This document shows, in pieces, positions 24,572 to 37,000 of a DNA stretch of 64,000 nt. Below the pieces are notes generated by a model. It searched no databases, was not told where the DNA came from, and saw nothing but the letters and a program-made list of their open reading frames with translations. Every line of letters starts with the position of its first letter. Positions within the stretch are counted from its first letter, which is position 1. The DNA lies in NCBI GenBank assembly GCA_011037195.1, contig JAAEAF010006834.1:1-64000 (forward strand), written 5' to 3'. Made by a program: the position numbers and the translations under genes. The stretch comes from Triatoma infestans. Its lineage: Eukaryota; Arthropoda; Insecta; Hemiptera; Reduviidae.

Positions 24572-24643
24572 TCAGAGGTACACCTTCTTTACTGAGCGTG
24601 TCGTCCCAAATCCGTCCCGATAACCGAGTCCCGCACATTCACT
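24572..24643 (-). CDS. Sema1a: Sema1a terminal coding exon 17
   Basis: 72 nt, 24 codons with stop: [20 protein letters not shown] then VYL-stop. The [10 protein letters not shown] end matches the insect Sema-1a C-terminus as I know it. TTTTTCAG acceptor; phase 0 matches exon 16. Confidence 0.93.
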   Translation of the reverse strand, partial: SECAGLGYRDGFGTTRSVKKVYL

Positions 24644-24999
24644 CTGAAAAAAAGAGAAAATAAATAAATTTTTAAGAATTTAAGTTTTATTTAAAAAAAA
24701 AAAGGTTGGTCATCTGAGGTCATTGGATCCTCAGATGTTGATGCGCCTTAAAAATAATATAATAATAATAATAATAAATAATAATATAAGTGGTTAGCGT
24801 ACTGAACTCCCACGCGGAGGACCCAGTTCGCGTCCAGCTTTGCTACCCTTAGATTTTTTCTTCCTAGAAGCCTCTACAGCTCACTGTCCGGTGATGGACA
24901 GTGTTGTCTGTAACGAAAGAACACTGTCCGGAGGCCTGCAGTGTACTGAGAAGGCTCCGGGCGCCAATGACCTTAGATGTTGACGCGCCTTAAATTTAA

Positions 25000-25035
<36 letters not shown>

Positions 25036-28000
25036 TACTTTAGCCTGGTCCCGTTGAGATCTGAGTGTGCCAAAATGGTCCCTGTTGGGTCTAGCGTAGG
25101 GTGGGTTGTAATTGTCGTTAAATTGGAACAAATTATCGTTCTTTCTCAATGTAGCCTTCGGTGAACTTACCGACTTGTTTGGTGGGACCAATACTGGCTC
25201 GGCGTATGTTACTTCCTCTTGTGGAAGTAATTTTGGTTCTCCTCCCATTCTCCTATAAATTCAATAATTAAATTAAAATTATACAAATAAAAAAAATATC
25301 TGCTGTGAAACAATCACACGACTTTCTCTTACACTAATGCGTTATCGAAAATTTTACAAGATCGCATTATGTCCCACATACCAGCAGTAGAGAGGAAAGT
25401 AACAAAAAATTATCAAAATAAAACTTACATATTAACATTTTGTCTTTGTTCAAAATATTCATATTCGGTATCTGGATAAGGCAAATTATCGTCATCTTCT
25501 TTGTGACACTTGCGGCCGCACAGGTAACCAGACACGAAGCCGACAAGAAGCGCGGCCAGCGAAGCAGCTACCACAGACATGGCCATGGTTTCTACAGTGT
25601 AATGAAGCGCTGAACTGTCTGCAGCGCTTACCTCGGGTCCTGTAAAGTTTAAAAAAAAAAAAGATATAAAATTTTGTTTTGTACAGAAAATTTAGCAATC
25701 TTGATATTTCTAGAAAATATCAAAAAACTTCGTCTACTAGAAAGAAAAATATTGAAATGGTAAATTTAGATACTGATCTGCCCCGATTCAAGTCCTTATA
25801 AAACTAAAACCAATCTGATGTGAATCACTCACAGGACTTACTCTCATTCCAATTTACATAGTTACATAGTCTGTAATTTTTTCGAACTCTAATATATAAC
25901 ACTTCTTCTTATTATAATTTATTTGTGTAATAGCACTAATTATTAGTTCGATTTTTTTTTTTTATGTTGTTGCGAGAAATTAGATTTTGATTGCATTAGC
26001 TTTTGCGTAGATTTTCATCTTTATGGTACTCTTTCAATACTTCGTGCTCTGCGCCACGCCAGCCACATACATAAAATCAAGGACAATACACACACAATGA
26101 ATAGCTTACAAACTCCAGGCCAAAGAAAAGTTTTATAACTGAATACTACGGATTCCTTGGAAAAAATTTTGTGGGTGTTTAACATCAATTTTATGTTGTT
26201 CCATCAGTATAAATGGCCAAATAAAAAATGGCGGATTTTGCATTTTCGCCTAATTCTCTTTTGCCTTCTTTTTCAAAAATGGAATGAAAATTCTCAATTT
26301 TTTCTTTATAGTACACATTAATTATATAAACAGTAAATATTATGTTAAAAATGATTTCGATTTTTTGTATTTTTTTTTATAAAAAATTTTTATTGCACAA
26401 TTTGATAATTTATAAAATACCTATAGAGGGAAAATTAGTAAACATATTCTAAACTAGATCATTCATAGAAATAATTAGCTATAAATAATTGGCCAATCAC
26501 AGTGTAGACGTGAAGGTGTCAAAAGTGGACGTGGTCAACATGATAATACTAAATTTTTGATTGGCCTAACATACGCCTACATTTTAATCTTCAATTCTAT
26601 ACTGTGATTGGTATGGTTGTTGAATGGACGCAGGATAGAAAGGAAGGTATGAAGTGCCGCATTAAATAGAGTCTCAGTCTATTACCGCTGTAATGGTTGT
26701 CGTCTTCCTGCACAATGTTGATCACCTCACCGTCACCAACATCCTTTCTGCTCTCGAGATCCACTTTGGGTATATTAGCTGACAGTCCTCCCAAATTGCT
26801 GGTATCTTTAGTGGTTATCTTTCCTGCTGAAAGAAAACTTTGCATAAATAATGTGGATTTTTTATTAAAATCTAATTCAATAATGGCGCTCGCATCATCA
26901 AGTTTTCCTATGTTGGGTCCTTGGGTGCTGGTTCATTCTGCTTTAAGGAAAAATTATCTATCTTAATATAACTTCGACTCGAAGCCGCAACTATTGTGCG
27001 GTTATGTGGAGAGGCGCGAGGTTTTTGGTAACGAAAGAAACACAATCCCCGGAGGACTGTAGTGCCCTGAGCACATTCCCGGGCGACTTGATAATGAAGG
27101 CGCCTTAATAATAATAATCACAAAAATTTCAAAACGGTACACACTTGAGGGACAGGAAGTGTGGACGCCATGCTGTATGTTCTGATAGAACACTTTGTCA
27201 TCACTCCAGCCTGCCGCACCCACGGACTTGCATTTGCCACTCATTCGATCCCAAGCGCAATATGGGTCCTGTAATGCTACGCATTCACTGAAAATAATAA
27301 AACATAAATAATATATTTTAGTTGAAGTAAGTTTTCATAATTGATTTTCTCTTACTATAAGTCTCATATTTCTCTCAAACTTGGAATGTTTACTAAGTGT
27401 TTAGTCGCCCTTAGTGTAAGAGGTGGAACCGTATCTTATATTGAAATGCTATTCATTAATTCAGTGTTTCCTAACGTATGTGTTGCGAGAGTTTCTCAGG
27501 TGTGCCGGCAAAATTTCAAATTTTATACAAGCTTAGAATAAATAAAATTAAAAATCTGGTATGAAACTCTCACACGTAAAGCTGGTTGGCCTGATCTTAT
27601 CCATTTTTTTTCTGGATTTTTTTAAGGTGCACAACAGCTGTGGTCCTTTACACCTGTTTCTAATTTGTAAGGACTCATCCGGGAAGCATATCCATACCCA
27701 CCAGTCTAACAATTTCTACAGCAAACCCACAATCTAGGTCCAATTCACAATCTACAATCTATTCCTCTACTCCCTTATATCACTTATAAAATAAAGACCT
27801 ATGCACAAGACACCAGCAAACAACTGAACACATACATATGTACAGCTAGTTTCACAACAAATGAAATAGATGAACCTCCCTAAGATATTCGAAAATCTTA
27901 TTGTTATTGCCCCCATTGTCTAATACATCTGTAAGACTGGTCGGTAAATTTACTTTTCTCCGCGCGTTTACATATTTCGAACATTCCAAAAGAATATGCG

Positions 28001-31000
28001 GATCGTTAATGTCGTATTGCAAGCGCTGCATACCGGCTGAGGTTTTCTTCGGAATATGTGGCTGTGTGTCAACATGATGTGACCGAGTCTTATTATTGCT
28101 AAGACAACTTCTTCTCGCCAAGACTCTCGATTTGAGGTTGACCATTTTTTTTGTGGTACCCTTGATATTCCTTAGTTTATTTGACAGCTGCACTGACTGC
28201 CATTCGTTTTCCCCGTTGGAAAGATTTTGTTTTTTTTAGAAAAGCTTTCCAATCGACTGCAAGGACACGTTCGTATCTACAATTCGTTGATGCCGCTTCT
28301 TTAGCAGCTTTGTAGGCAGATTCGTTATCTCTTATCCCCACATGCCCGGGAAACCAAATAAAGGAGACTTCTCTATTTTCTCGTAGGCATAGTTCTAAGA
28401 GCGTATGTATGCACTGAATTAATAAACTATCGGAATCCCGATTGCCTATCATCTCCAATGAGCTCCTTGAATCGGAGCAAATAATATATTTCTTAGGTTC
28501 ATTGTAGTTCCGAATATGTTCTAGGACTTTGTATATAGCGAATAACTCGGCTGTAGATATGCTTGAGATATTGCTTAATGGGAAATTGTAAAGCCTCTCA
28601 TTCATGACGAAAGCTGCTCCTACTCCATTTATCGCCTTTGACCTGTCGGTGAATATTTTAATATAATTTTTATATTTAAGCAGTAGTATCTCTTGTAGAA
28701 GGTTTTTGTATACGTAGTTCGGAGTTTTACTTTTAATATATTTAACTAGTGTGCCGTCAAACTTAAGCCCATTCAGTGTCCTAAGTTCTATTTTTGGACA
28801 GATCGAACATACAGGTATGGGAATGGATATATTGTTTAGCAAACAGAAATTTTTAAAGCGTATGCCCAAAGGTTTGTATTTGTCCTAACGTATAAATGTT
28901 CAAATTGAGGATTGTAAATGACTTCATAGGCGACATGATTTTTTAACGGCAACAACCTTGACACACAGTTACACATCAGGATCTCCTTTCTAACTTGCAA
29001 TGCTGATTCTCCACTTTCAGCTATAATACTTTCTATTGGACTTGTTCTCAGAGCACCGAGTGACATGCGCAAACCCTCGTTATGGATAGTATTTACTATT
29101 ACTTTTGAGTACCGAGTCTCTTGCAGACCCGTAAATTATACTACCGTAATCTAGTCTGCTACGAACAAAAGCTTTATACAAATTTAATAAGTTGTGGCGA
29201 TCGGCTCCCCATGCATCTTATCCATTGTTTTTTGTTTGTTCGTTGTCGAAATAAACCGACTTTTCATCGCTAGTAGTTTGATGAAACGAAAATCACTCGG
29301 ATTTTGAAGAAGGGTTTTACAGAACTCAATTCATGCGACTTGTTGGTGGGCGTAAATTGATGTGCATGATTCGGCAGCTTCTGGAAACTATGGCGGCTGT
29401 TCACAGATCGTGGTATATAGTTGAGCCTGATACGCATAATTCAACTGAAAGATTTTCTGGTGCTGGTGTAAGGATGCCACCACCCACCTCTACAACTGTC
29501 GCATCTAGTGCTGAATCTAAGGAAAGAGGACGTCCTGGATGAAGCTTACTTTCAAGGCTCGTATCACCCACTCTAAATTTGTTGGGCCAGATCTGTGCAG
29601 CCCGTAATGTGTAGAGAACCTTCCCTCTCTAATTCATTAATTTCGAAAGCGGCGTTTGTGACAGTAGCCTTTTTTTTAAACAGTGACGCAAAATTGCCCG
29701 AATTTCTAGATTCAACTAGGTCATTTCTTAAATGGCTCAAAAATCGCATAGATCTTTCCACAAGCTGATATAAGCATAAACTAAAAGTAGGATGGGTACC
29801 TGATAAGAAACTTTTGGTAAACTAGTGTTTAGTAAAGTAACTTTTAATAAAGTATGCACTGACTTTAGTTACACCTCACTATAACCCCCACCACCTATTT
29901 TATGGCCAGTGTAACCAAACGTTTATAAACATTGCAATTTTAAAGAAAATTTTTTAATTAAAGTGTTTATTAACTGCAGTAAGAGAAAGTCGTTGAGTAT
30001 TTCACACCAGATTTGAAATAAACCGATAAGAAATTAATGTATAATATATTCTGATATTATATATATACATCCGGCTTGTGGTTACCTACCTGCATGGATC
30101 GCAAGGGGTATAGGGCAGAGTGCCTTGTGCGTCTCTGTCCGCTTGTAACTCCCCAAGTCAACATCACCTCCACGTGGTGCAATTTGGGCGTCTCCTTCGG
30201 GAGGTGGCTGCCGAGGAAATGGCGAGGGCCGGAGTAAACCCCTCTGGCCCTTCCCCTCCCACTTCCCATCCTAGTGATCCTTCCCAACCCCTTAGGTATC
30301 CCCACCCAAGCCGAGAAGGGTTGCGCGTCAAGGCTGAATGCGTACAGGGTGGTAAAACATATGTGCGGTAGCGGTCACCTTGGGGAACCGGGCGAAACCC
30401 CATTGAATTGTAGCCTTCTCGTAGTACGGGGCACTGCCACGAGTGACGACCTAATCTCCAATTCTCGTGGGAACAATACGAACCCAAAATTGTTGTGAAA
30501 TAGAAGGAAGGATGGGTGGGGGAGCAGAGCTCGCCCAAACTAATCCCCCTGCTGGTGGAGATCCCCAGGTTTCTTGGGTAGACCAGTAGAGGGGATGGAC
30601 CTGGGGGGTGATACTTCGGTTCCCCCTCGGATAGAAGCGGAGAGACGAGAAGAAGGGATAGCGGGGACAAGTGCAGGCACTTGTCCCTTAGCGACGGACC
30701 CCCTAAGGGAAGTCTCTCAGTAGCTTGAGGAGATCCGCATCTCGCCGAGAAGGGTCAGCGGCGCCGAGCGAAGGGCGGAGGGCGGAGGGCGGAGGCTAGG
30801 CGCAAAGCTGATGCGGAAGGCAGGGTGTGGTTGTCGAAGCGGCAGTGGAAGCGGATGGTGAAGGAGAGGGCCGCTTCCAAGCAGCTGGCCTAGGAAGGAA
30901 GTGTGGTGGCTGCGTCTTCCCTGGGGAGGCCTGGCGGGAGTAAAAGGGAGGACACAACTAAGACATCCTCCCTAACTCCCAAGCGGGCTCCTAAACGGGG

Positions 31001-34000
31001 GAGATCGGAGTTAAGCACTCCAAGTACAGGTCCGAAGACGAGTGGCGCTAGAGTGCCAAAGAAAGCTAAGGGATCTTAGGAGAGACTATTGTAGGGCTCA
31101 TTCAGAGACGCCCTAAGTAATAATATCCGTATGGCGATTGCCCCGGATGGTTATCCTCAGGCACACCTGACTGAAGCTCAGGTGGAGAGGATACAAGCCG
31201 AGGTGGTCGCCAGAATGATTGGCGAGAACGGCCCGCAGATTAGGGGCTGCTATCTATCCAGAGGCGCCCTCATTGTCAATTGCGGCAATGAGGCAACGCG
31301 GAACTGGCTGGAGGCAGTAACCCCAACTCTCCAGACAGAAGAGGGGATAAAGCTGCGGATCTATCTGGCCAAAAAAAATCCTCAGGACTACCAAGGTGTC
31401 GGTGTGGGTGGCAGGGACTCTGAGGGAGGCGGCCCCAACTGCGGTGCTGGAAAAGCTGCGTTCGCAGAATGCAGGCTTGGCTTAGGGAGGGCTATAAACA
31501 GGAAAGTCGAATCCCGGGGACAGACCCTGGTATTTGACATACCTGAAGAAGCGCTGGAACGCCTGCGAAAATCTAATCTCGAGGCTTTTCTCGGGATGGA
31601 TGTGGTGAAGTTCCGGGTCGTCGCGAAAGCAAAGGATGACAGCTGAGGGGGAGACGGGCCTCAAGAACCGATAGAGAGCTGTACAAGTGAATCTCCATCA
31701 TAGTAGAGGCACGTCGGCAGCGCTGTCATGCTATCTCATGAGAGAAGATATTGCCTTAGCCCCGATCCAGGAACCATGGCTGGTGCGTGGACGAGTAGCT
31801 GGGCTAGGAGACCCTGCGGGTAAGATTGTGTATAATCGTAGCTTGGAAAATCCTAGAACATGTATTTATATTAGGAGAGATATTACCTTTTTACTGCTGA
31901 ATGACTTCTGTTACAGGGATCAGACGGCGGTTAAGGTGAAACTACGCATGGGAGGAGGATTCAAAGACTTTGTCTGTGTATCAGCCTACCTTCCATACGA
32001 CGCAACAGAGCCACCACCATCAGAAGAGTTGCAGAACCTGGTAACTCACTGCAAGGATGGTGGACTGGAACTCTGATCGGATGTGATGTCAATGCTCATA
32101 ATGAGGTTTAGGGAAGCACAGATATGAATCAGAGAGGTAAGTCGCTCTTGGAATTTATCTTAGCAAATAATTTGTGTTTGGTAAATGAGGGTGAAATGAG
32201 GGTGAGGAACCCACCTTCTTTAACGTTAGGCGTAGGGAGGTGATTGATCTAACCATAGCATCTACTATATGACGTCTCTGGTAAGAAGCTGGCATGTGTC
32301 CAAGGAACCCTCACTGTCGGACCACATGTACATAAGGCTTGACCTCCTATCTGACTGTATACAATCGTGGAGTTACAGAAACCCTAGACGAACAGACTGG
32401 GATTCGTAACGGCAGGACCTAGACCACAACATTAAAACAGTTAAGCAGACCTATGCAACTGGCAATGACATTGAGGATGCGGCAGATCAACTGCAGAAGG
32501 TCATTCTTGATGCGTACCAGGAGAACTGCGCGGAAGGTGGTGAGGTCATCCTCAAGAAAGGTCAGCTGGTGGAATGATCAGCTGACCGGCCTCCGTGCTA
32601 GACTAGGAAACTGTTTAATGCAGCGAAAAGGAGGGGCTTATGGGAGGAGTACCGTAGAGCCCTCACCTCATATAATATGGCCGTTGGAAAGCCAAAAGGG
32701 ACTCGTAAACCACGGGTAAACGGTATTACCAGGAGGAGGGACATTGAAGTATATAAGACATTGTCCCTTTGGGGAGATACTGGCTGTGGCAGATAGAGTC
32801 AAGTATCTGGGAGTTATCCTGGATACCAAGCTCACATGGAACGCACATCTAGAATATATAGCGCAGAAAGCAAAGAAGTCGCTATGCTGTGCTACACCTG
32901 CCTGTGGGAAGTCATGGGGGTTAACTCCAAGAATGACCCACTGGATTTGTACTCGGGCCATCATACCTGTCATAACTTATGAGGCGATGGTATGGTGGCC
33001 TAAAACTAAGCAGAGGACGGCTATGAAGTGCCTCAGCGGAATACAAAGGCTTGCGTGCCTTTTAATTACGGGGGCTTTTAAAAGTGCTCCGTCAGCTAGC
33101 GCAGAGATGCTGCTGGGGTTGACACCGCTGCACCAGTTGGTGCAGGCGGAGGCAAGGGCCAGTGCACACAGATTGCGCAACAATGGTCCTTGAAGGCAGA
33201 GGGGCTCCTTAGTCAAGCATCTGGACACATTGCTAAAGGTCAATCGGGCCCGTGTTAAGCAAGGCTCAGGATAGCATTTGTCCAATATATAACTTCGAGA
33301 TTTCATTTCGGGTGTTCCTAGGTTCTAGGGCGAAATGGACCAATGGGCGGAAAAAACCTTTACCGAACAGGACCCTTGTGGTTTACTGATAGGTCTGCGG
33401 AACTAGATCAGGACTATGTGGAATGGGCTCACAGGTACGTATTGAGAGACCGCTGGGCAGATATTCCACAATATTCCAGGCTGAAGTATTTGCCATTAAG
33501 GTCTGTGCCGAGGAGAACCTGCGTAGAGCCCAAGGGGAAAGGTCATACGCATTTGCTCGGACAGTCAGGCTGCACTGAAATCCCTAGAGGCTTACAGAAC
33601 TACCTCATCCCTAGTGAAGGAATGTCGAGAGGCATTGGCGAGACTCTCCAGGCACAACATGGTACAGCTGATATGGGTGCCTGGACACATAGGGATTGAG
33701 GGTAATGAGATGGCTGACCAATTGGCCAGGAACGGGGCAAATACTCCGTTCATTGGTCCAGAGCCTGTCCTGGATCGCACTGGCAGAGCGATTCGTGCGG
33801 CGATTAGAGAGTGGTTTCGCGGTAAGCATGAAGAGTTCTGGAGGGGGAGTCCAGGTGCCACACAAGCAAAAAGATGATGCCAGGGCTGTGTAAACGAAGG
33901 ACCCAAGTGGCCCTTAGTCTGAGTAGGAGCCAGATTTCTTTGGTGACGGACTATTTACGGGTCATAGCAGGTTCAGGAAGCATCTGCATAAGGTAGGGCT

Positions 34001-37000
34001 CATAAGCGCGGAATCCTTGTGCAGATTATGTCAGGAGGAGGAGGAAACGGCCCGCCACCTGCTATTTGATTGCGTAGCAATAACTAAATTGAGGTATGAG
34101 ACCTTTGGTATATTGCGACCTGAGGAGATAGTAGCCCAAAATGATCTGGTGGCGAAAGTCCTCAAACTCCTTAGGGAGAGAGGGTTCAACTATTAGAGGT
34201 TATCAGGGATGGCACATAAGCCTCTGTTGGCTGCAGTGCCGGGGGGTATAGCCCACCGTGATAGGCAATAATAAATAATAATACCTACCTGCAACCTGAG
34301 TTCACTTTGTCACAACGATGCAGTCTCAGTGAAAGCACTTCGTAATCTGAGACAACAATCAACCGGCCATCTGGCACTGCGTCAGTCCTTACAATTTCCA
34401 ATGTGCGCACAGTGACATTTTGCGGGAATACTTGCAACTCTTCAATCACAACTGGACTCACACGCTGTATAGAATCAGCTGATTCAGCGTTGACAGTTTT
34501 CAGTACTTTACCATTATCTGTAAAATAAGAGAAGATGAAAACAAAAAAATCTAATTTTTAGCATATTCGAGGGTGAAAGGGGGGATCCATATCAACCGGC
34601 TCCCTTAATGGAGGGTTCAATTCCACCCAATACGTTGGTACACTTCTACTATTTGTTTGTTGCAAATTAAATTTAAAGAAATATATAATTAAATAGATCA
34701 TTCTGAATCACCTGTGCCTATAAATAGTACATCATAAGATTTCCCTCCTGGAGTTTTGATTTGTGCATCAACAGCTATCTGCGTGAATCTGTAACTAAAA
34801 TTTATAATTTTGTTAAGAATTTTTAATTAATTAAAAAAAAAAACTAGTACGAAACACTCACACGATTTTGTTTTACTCCAATTAATATAATTTATTTAAC
34901 AAAGTTTCATTAAAACTGCAACTTCACAATGTTAAATTGGGCTGGACATAAAAACGGTGGTGGGGATTTTACTTGTATACCTGAGCAACCTTAATGTGGA
35001 ACGCTCTATGTCAAATTAAACTAACAGACAGTTAAAAATTAGATTCCCACGTGTTGTTTCCATTTTAAGAAAAATTTGCCCCTTTAACAACCCTAACACT
35101 TATTCCTTTTTCCCACTTAGGTACCGTCACCATACCCCTCTTGACCTAGTTTAAGAGTTTAGTTTTTATGTACAATTAAAAAGACCAGTCAGTGTGTAAA
35201 CTGAATTTGCTCTGTGCAAGTCTGTGTTATCACACTGCCTGACAAACGCATCCTGAAGATGGGCGAACGCCCGAAACCTGTCTATGACCACAAAATGAAG
35301 CAGGCTACCGCGGAAAATGTCTCTGATGTTTTCCAGCTCTGCAGAACCAGCCACCACAATAAAGTAACAGATCTCCAATACCCCTCTATAAATTTTTTTC
35401 AGAAAAATGTTTCAAATAAAAGTGATACGTTTTTTATGAGCTTCTAATATACATTAATATTACGTAGGTGGTAGAACGAATATTGTATTGAAGTGGTACT
35501 TTAGTGGAAAGCATAACGCTATTGCTTCCCCCAGAACCCCCAAAAAATTCAATTTTCACAAAAAAAATGTGCTAGTACCTAAATGGAATACCCAAGATTG
35601 AACTTCCTGCAATTTTTTCGTTTTTGAGATATTTTGTTAAAAACTTGTTAAACAAAATTTGATGAAACTCTTCGTTAAAACATTTTTTTGTGCGATTCTG
35701 TTAATTTATATAAATTTGTGGTCAAAACTGCGAGTTGTCTGGAAAAAATCGGTTGACCGGATGGGTGCTTTTTTTTTTTTTTAGTTTTCTGAGATTTTCC
35801 CCATAAAAACACCATCGCGAGTTATATTACACTTGGTATACTTACTTTAAATACTAACACTGGGGATACTAAGTTTAGATTCTCCCATTCATATCCTATG
35901 ACGCAACAGTCCAAAAAGGAGAAAGGCGGTACGGCGATTTTTATTGGAGGGGCAAGCACGCGGCAATTCATAATATTTAAAAAGAAATTTGGTCAATCAT
36001 AATTTTGTAAACTGCAGTAAGAGACAGTCATGTGAGTGTTTCACACCAGATTTGAGTTAATTAATATTTCAAAAATAAATTTAAAATTTTTACATACTGG
36101 AAACTTGTTCTGACTAAAATTGGTTGTCTGAAGAAAGATGGCACAGATTCGTCCATCAGTGCATGTGTTTTGATAAAATTTAACGTCAAATCTGGAAGTG
36201 TTCTGGAATCATTGACACATTGGCCTGGCCTCGGGTCAGGTACCTGTTGGTGAAATTTAATTCAAATTAAAAAGAAAATGAAGCGAAACTTTAAAAATTT
36301 ATTCTATCGACGTTTCGGGCATCTTTGATGTCCTTCCTCAGGATCCTCATTAAAAAAAATATGACAAACTGAGAGTTAAACCACAGTAACATCACAGAGT
36401 AGAAGAATAATCAAAATAATATTAACCAACACAAATGTAAAACTAAAAAATAAACAGAAGACTAAAAAATTAAAATAAATATTAAAAATTAGAGAAAGAG
36501 ACGATACCTATCAAGGAGAGGAATCGTCTCACTTTAATTTTCAATTTTTACATTTGTATTGGTAATATTTCGTTAATTCATCTACACTATAATGCTTCCC
36601 CAAGACATAGCGGACAGTACGAAAGGCTGTGCGAGGAGTCTCAAGGCAGCCCTCCGGATATCATGACTCCCAAATACGATTTCCACAAGCCCTTCAAGAT
36701 TCTAATAATGGACAAAGGGCCAATTCTAGGCGATTCTATGTGGTACACAGACGGCTCCAGGATGGAGTAAGGGGTGGAAGCTGGTGTGTACGGGGTTAAT
36801 TCGCTATGTGATATCTCGGTGAGCCTAGGTAAGCTAGCCACAGTCTTTCAGGCAGAGCTAGTTTCAACTAGCTCAATTATCTGTATTGGTGAGTTAAAAA
36901 GATGAGGGGGTGTAAACTCACGGGTCGTCATCTACTCAGATAGCCAGGCGGCTCTACGAACGATCAACTCGTACGAGGTCAGCTCAAGGCTGATATGGGA

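Larger units (their letters stand above)
30095..34281 (+). mobile_element. Decayed, internally deleted copy of the same LINE family
   Basis: A second element of the 38999-44271 family in the Sema1a intron between exons 12 and 13. The leader, ORF1 and ORF2 align along their length but carry stops and frameshifts. Relative to the intact copy about 1.15 kb is missing near 32700-32740, removing most of the reverse transcriptase including YADD. It is bounded by a 12-bp duplication, TACCTACCTGCA, at 30083-30094 and 34282-34293, and ends in an AATAATA-type tail. Confidence 0.9.

Noticed and set aside
24289..24663. Plus-strand frames with Cys and Arg runs in a GC-rich block
   Set aside because: They lie antisense to the Sema1a last exon and 3' UTR; composition alone keeps several frames open.
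24787..24850. tRNA gene (A and B box match)
   Set aside because: No cloverleaf acceptor stem closes. It is the promoter head of a SINE present in several copies.
32668..33906. Minus-strand frames opposite the decayed LINE ORF2
   Set aside because: Shadows of the plus-strand LINE reading; no independent motif.
35253..35300. Calling the foldback core a confirmed hammerhead ribozyme
   Set aside because: One additional base separates CUGANGA from stem II in every family, and a closed stem I with a GUH cleavage site is not evident. Reported only as hammerhead-like.
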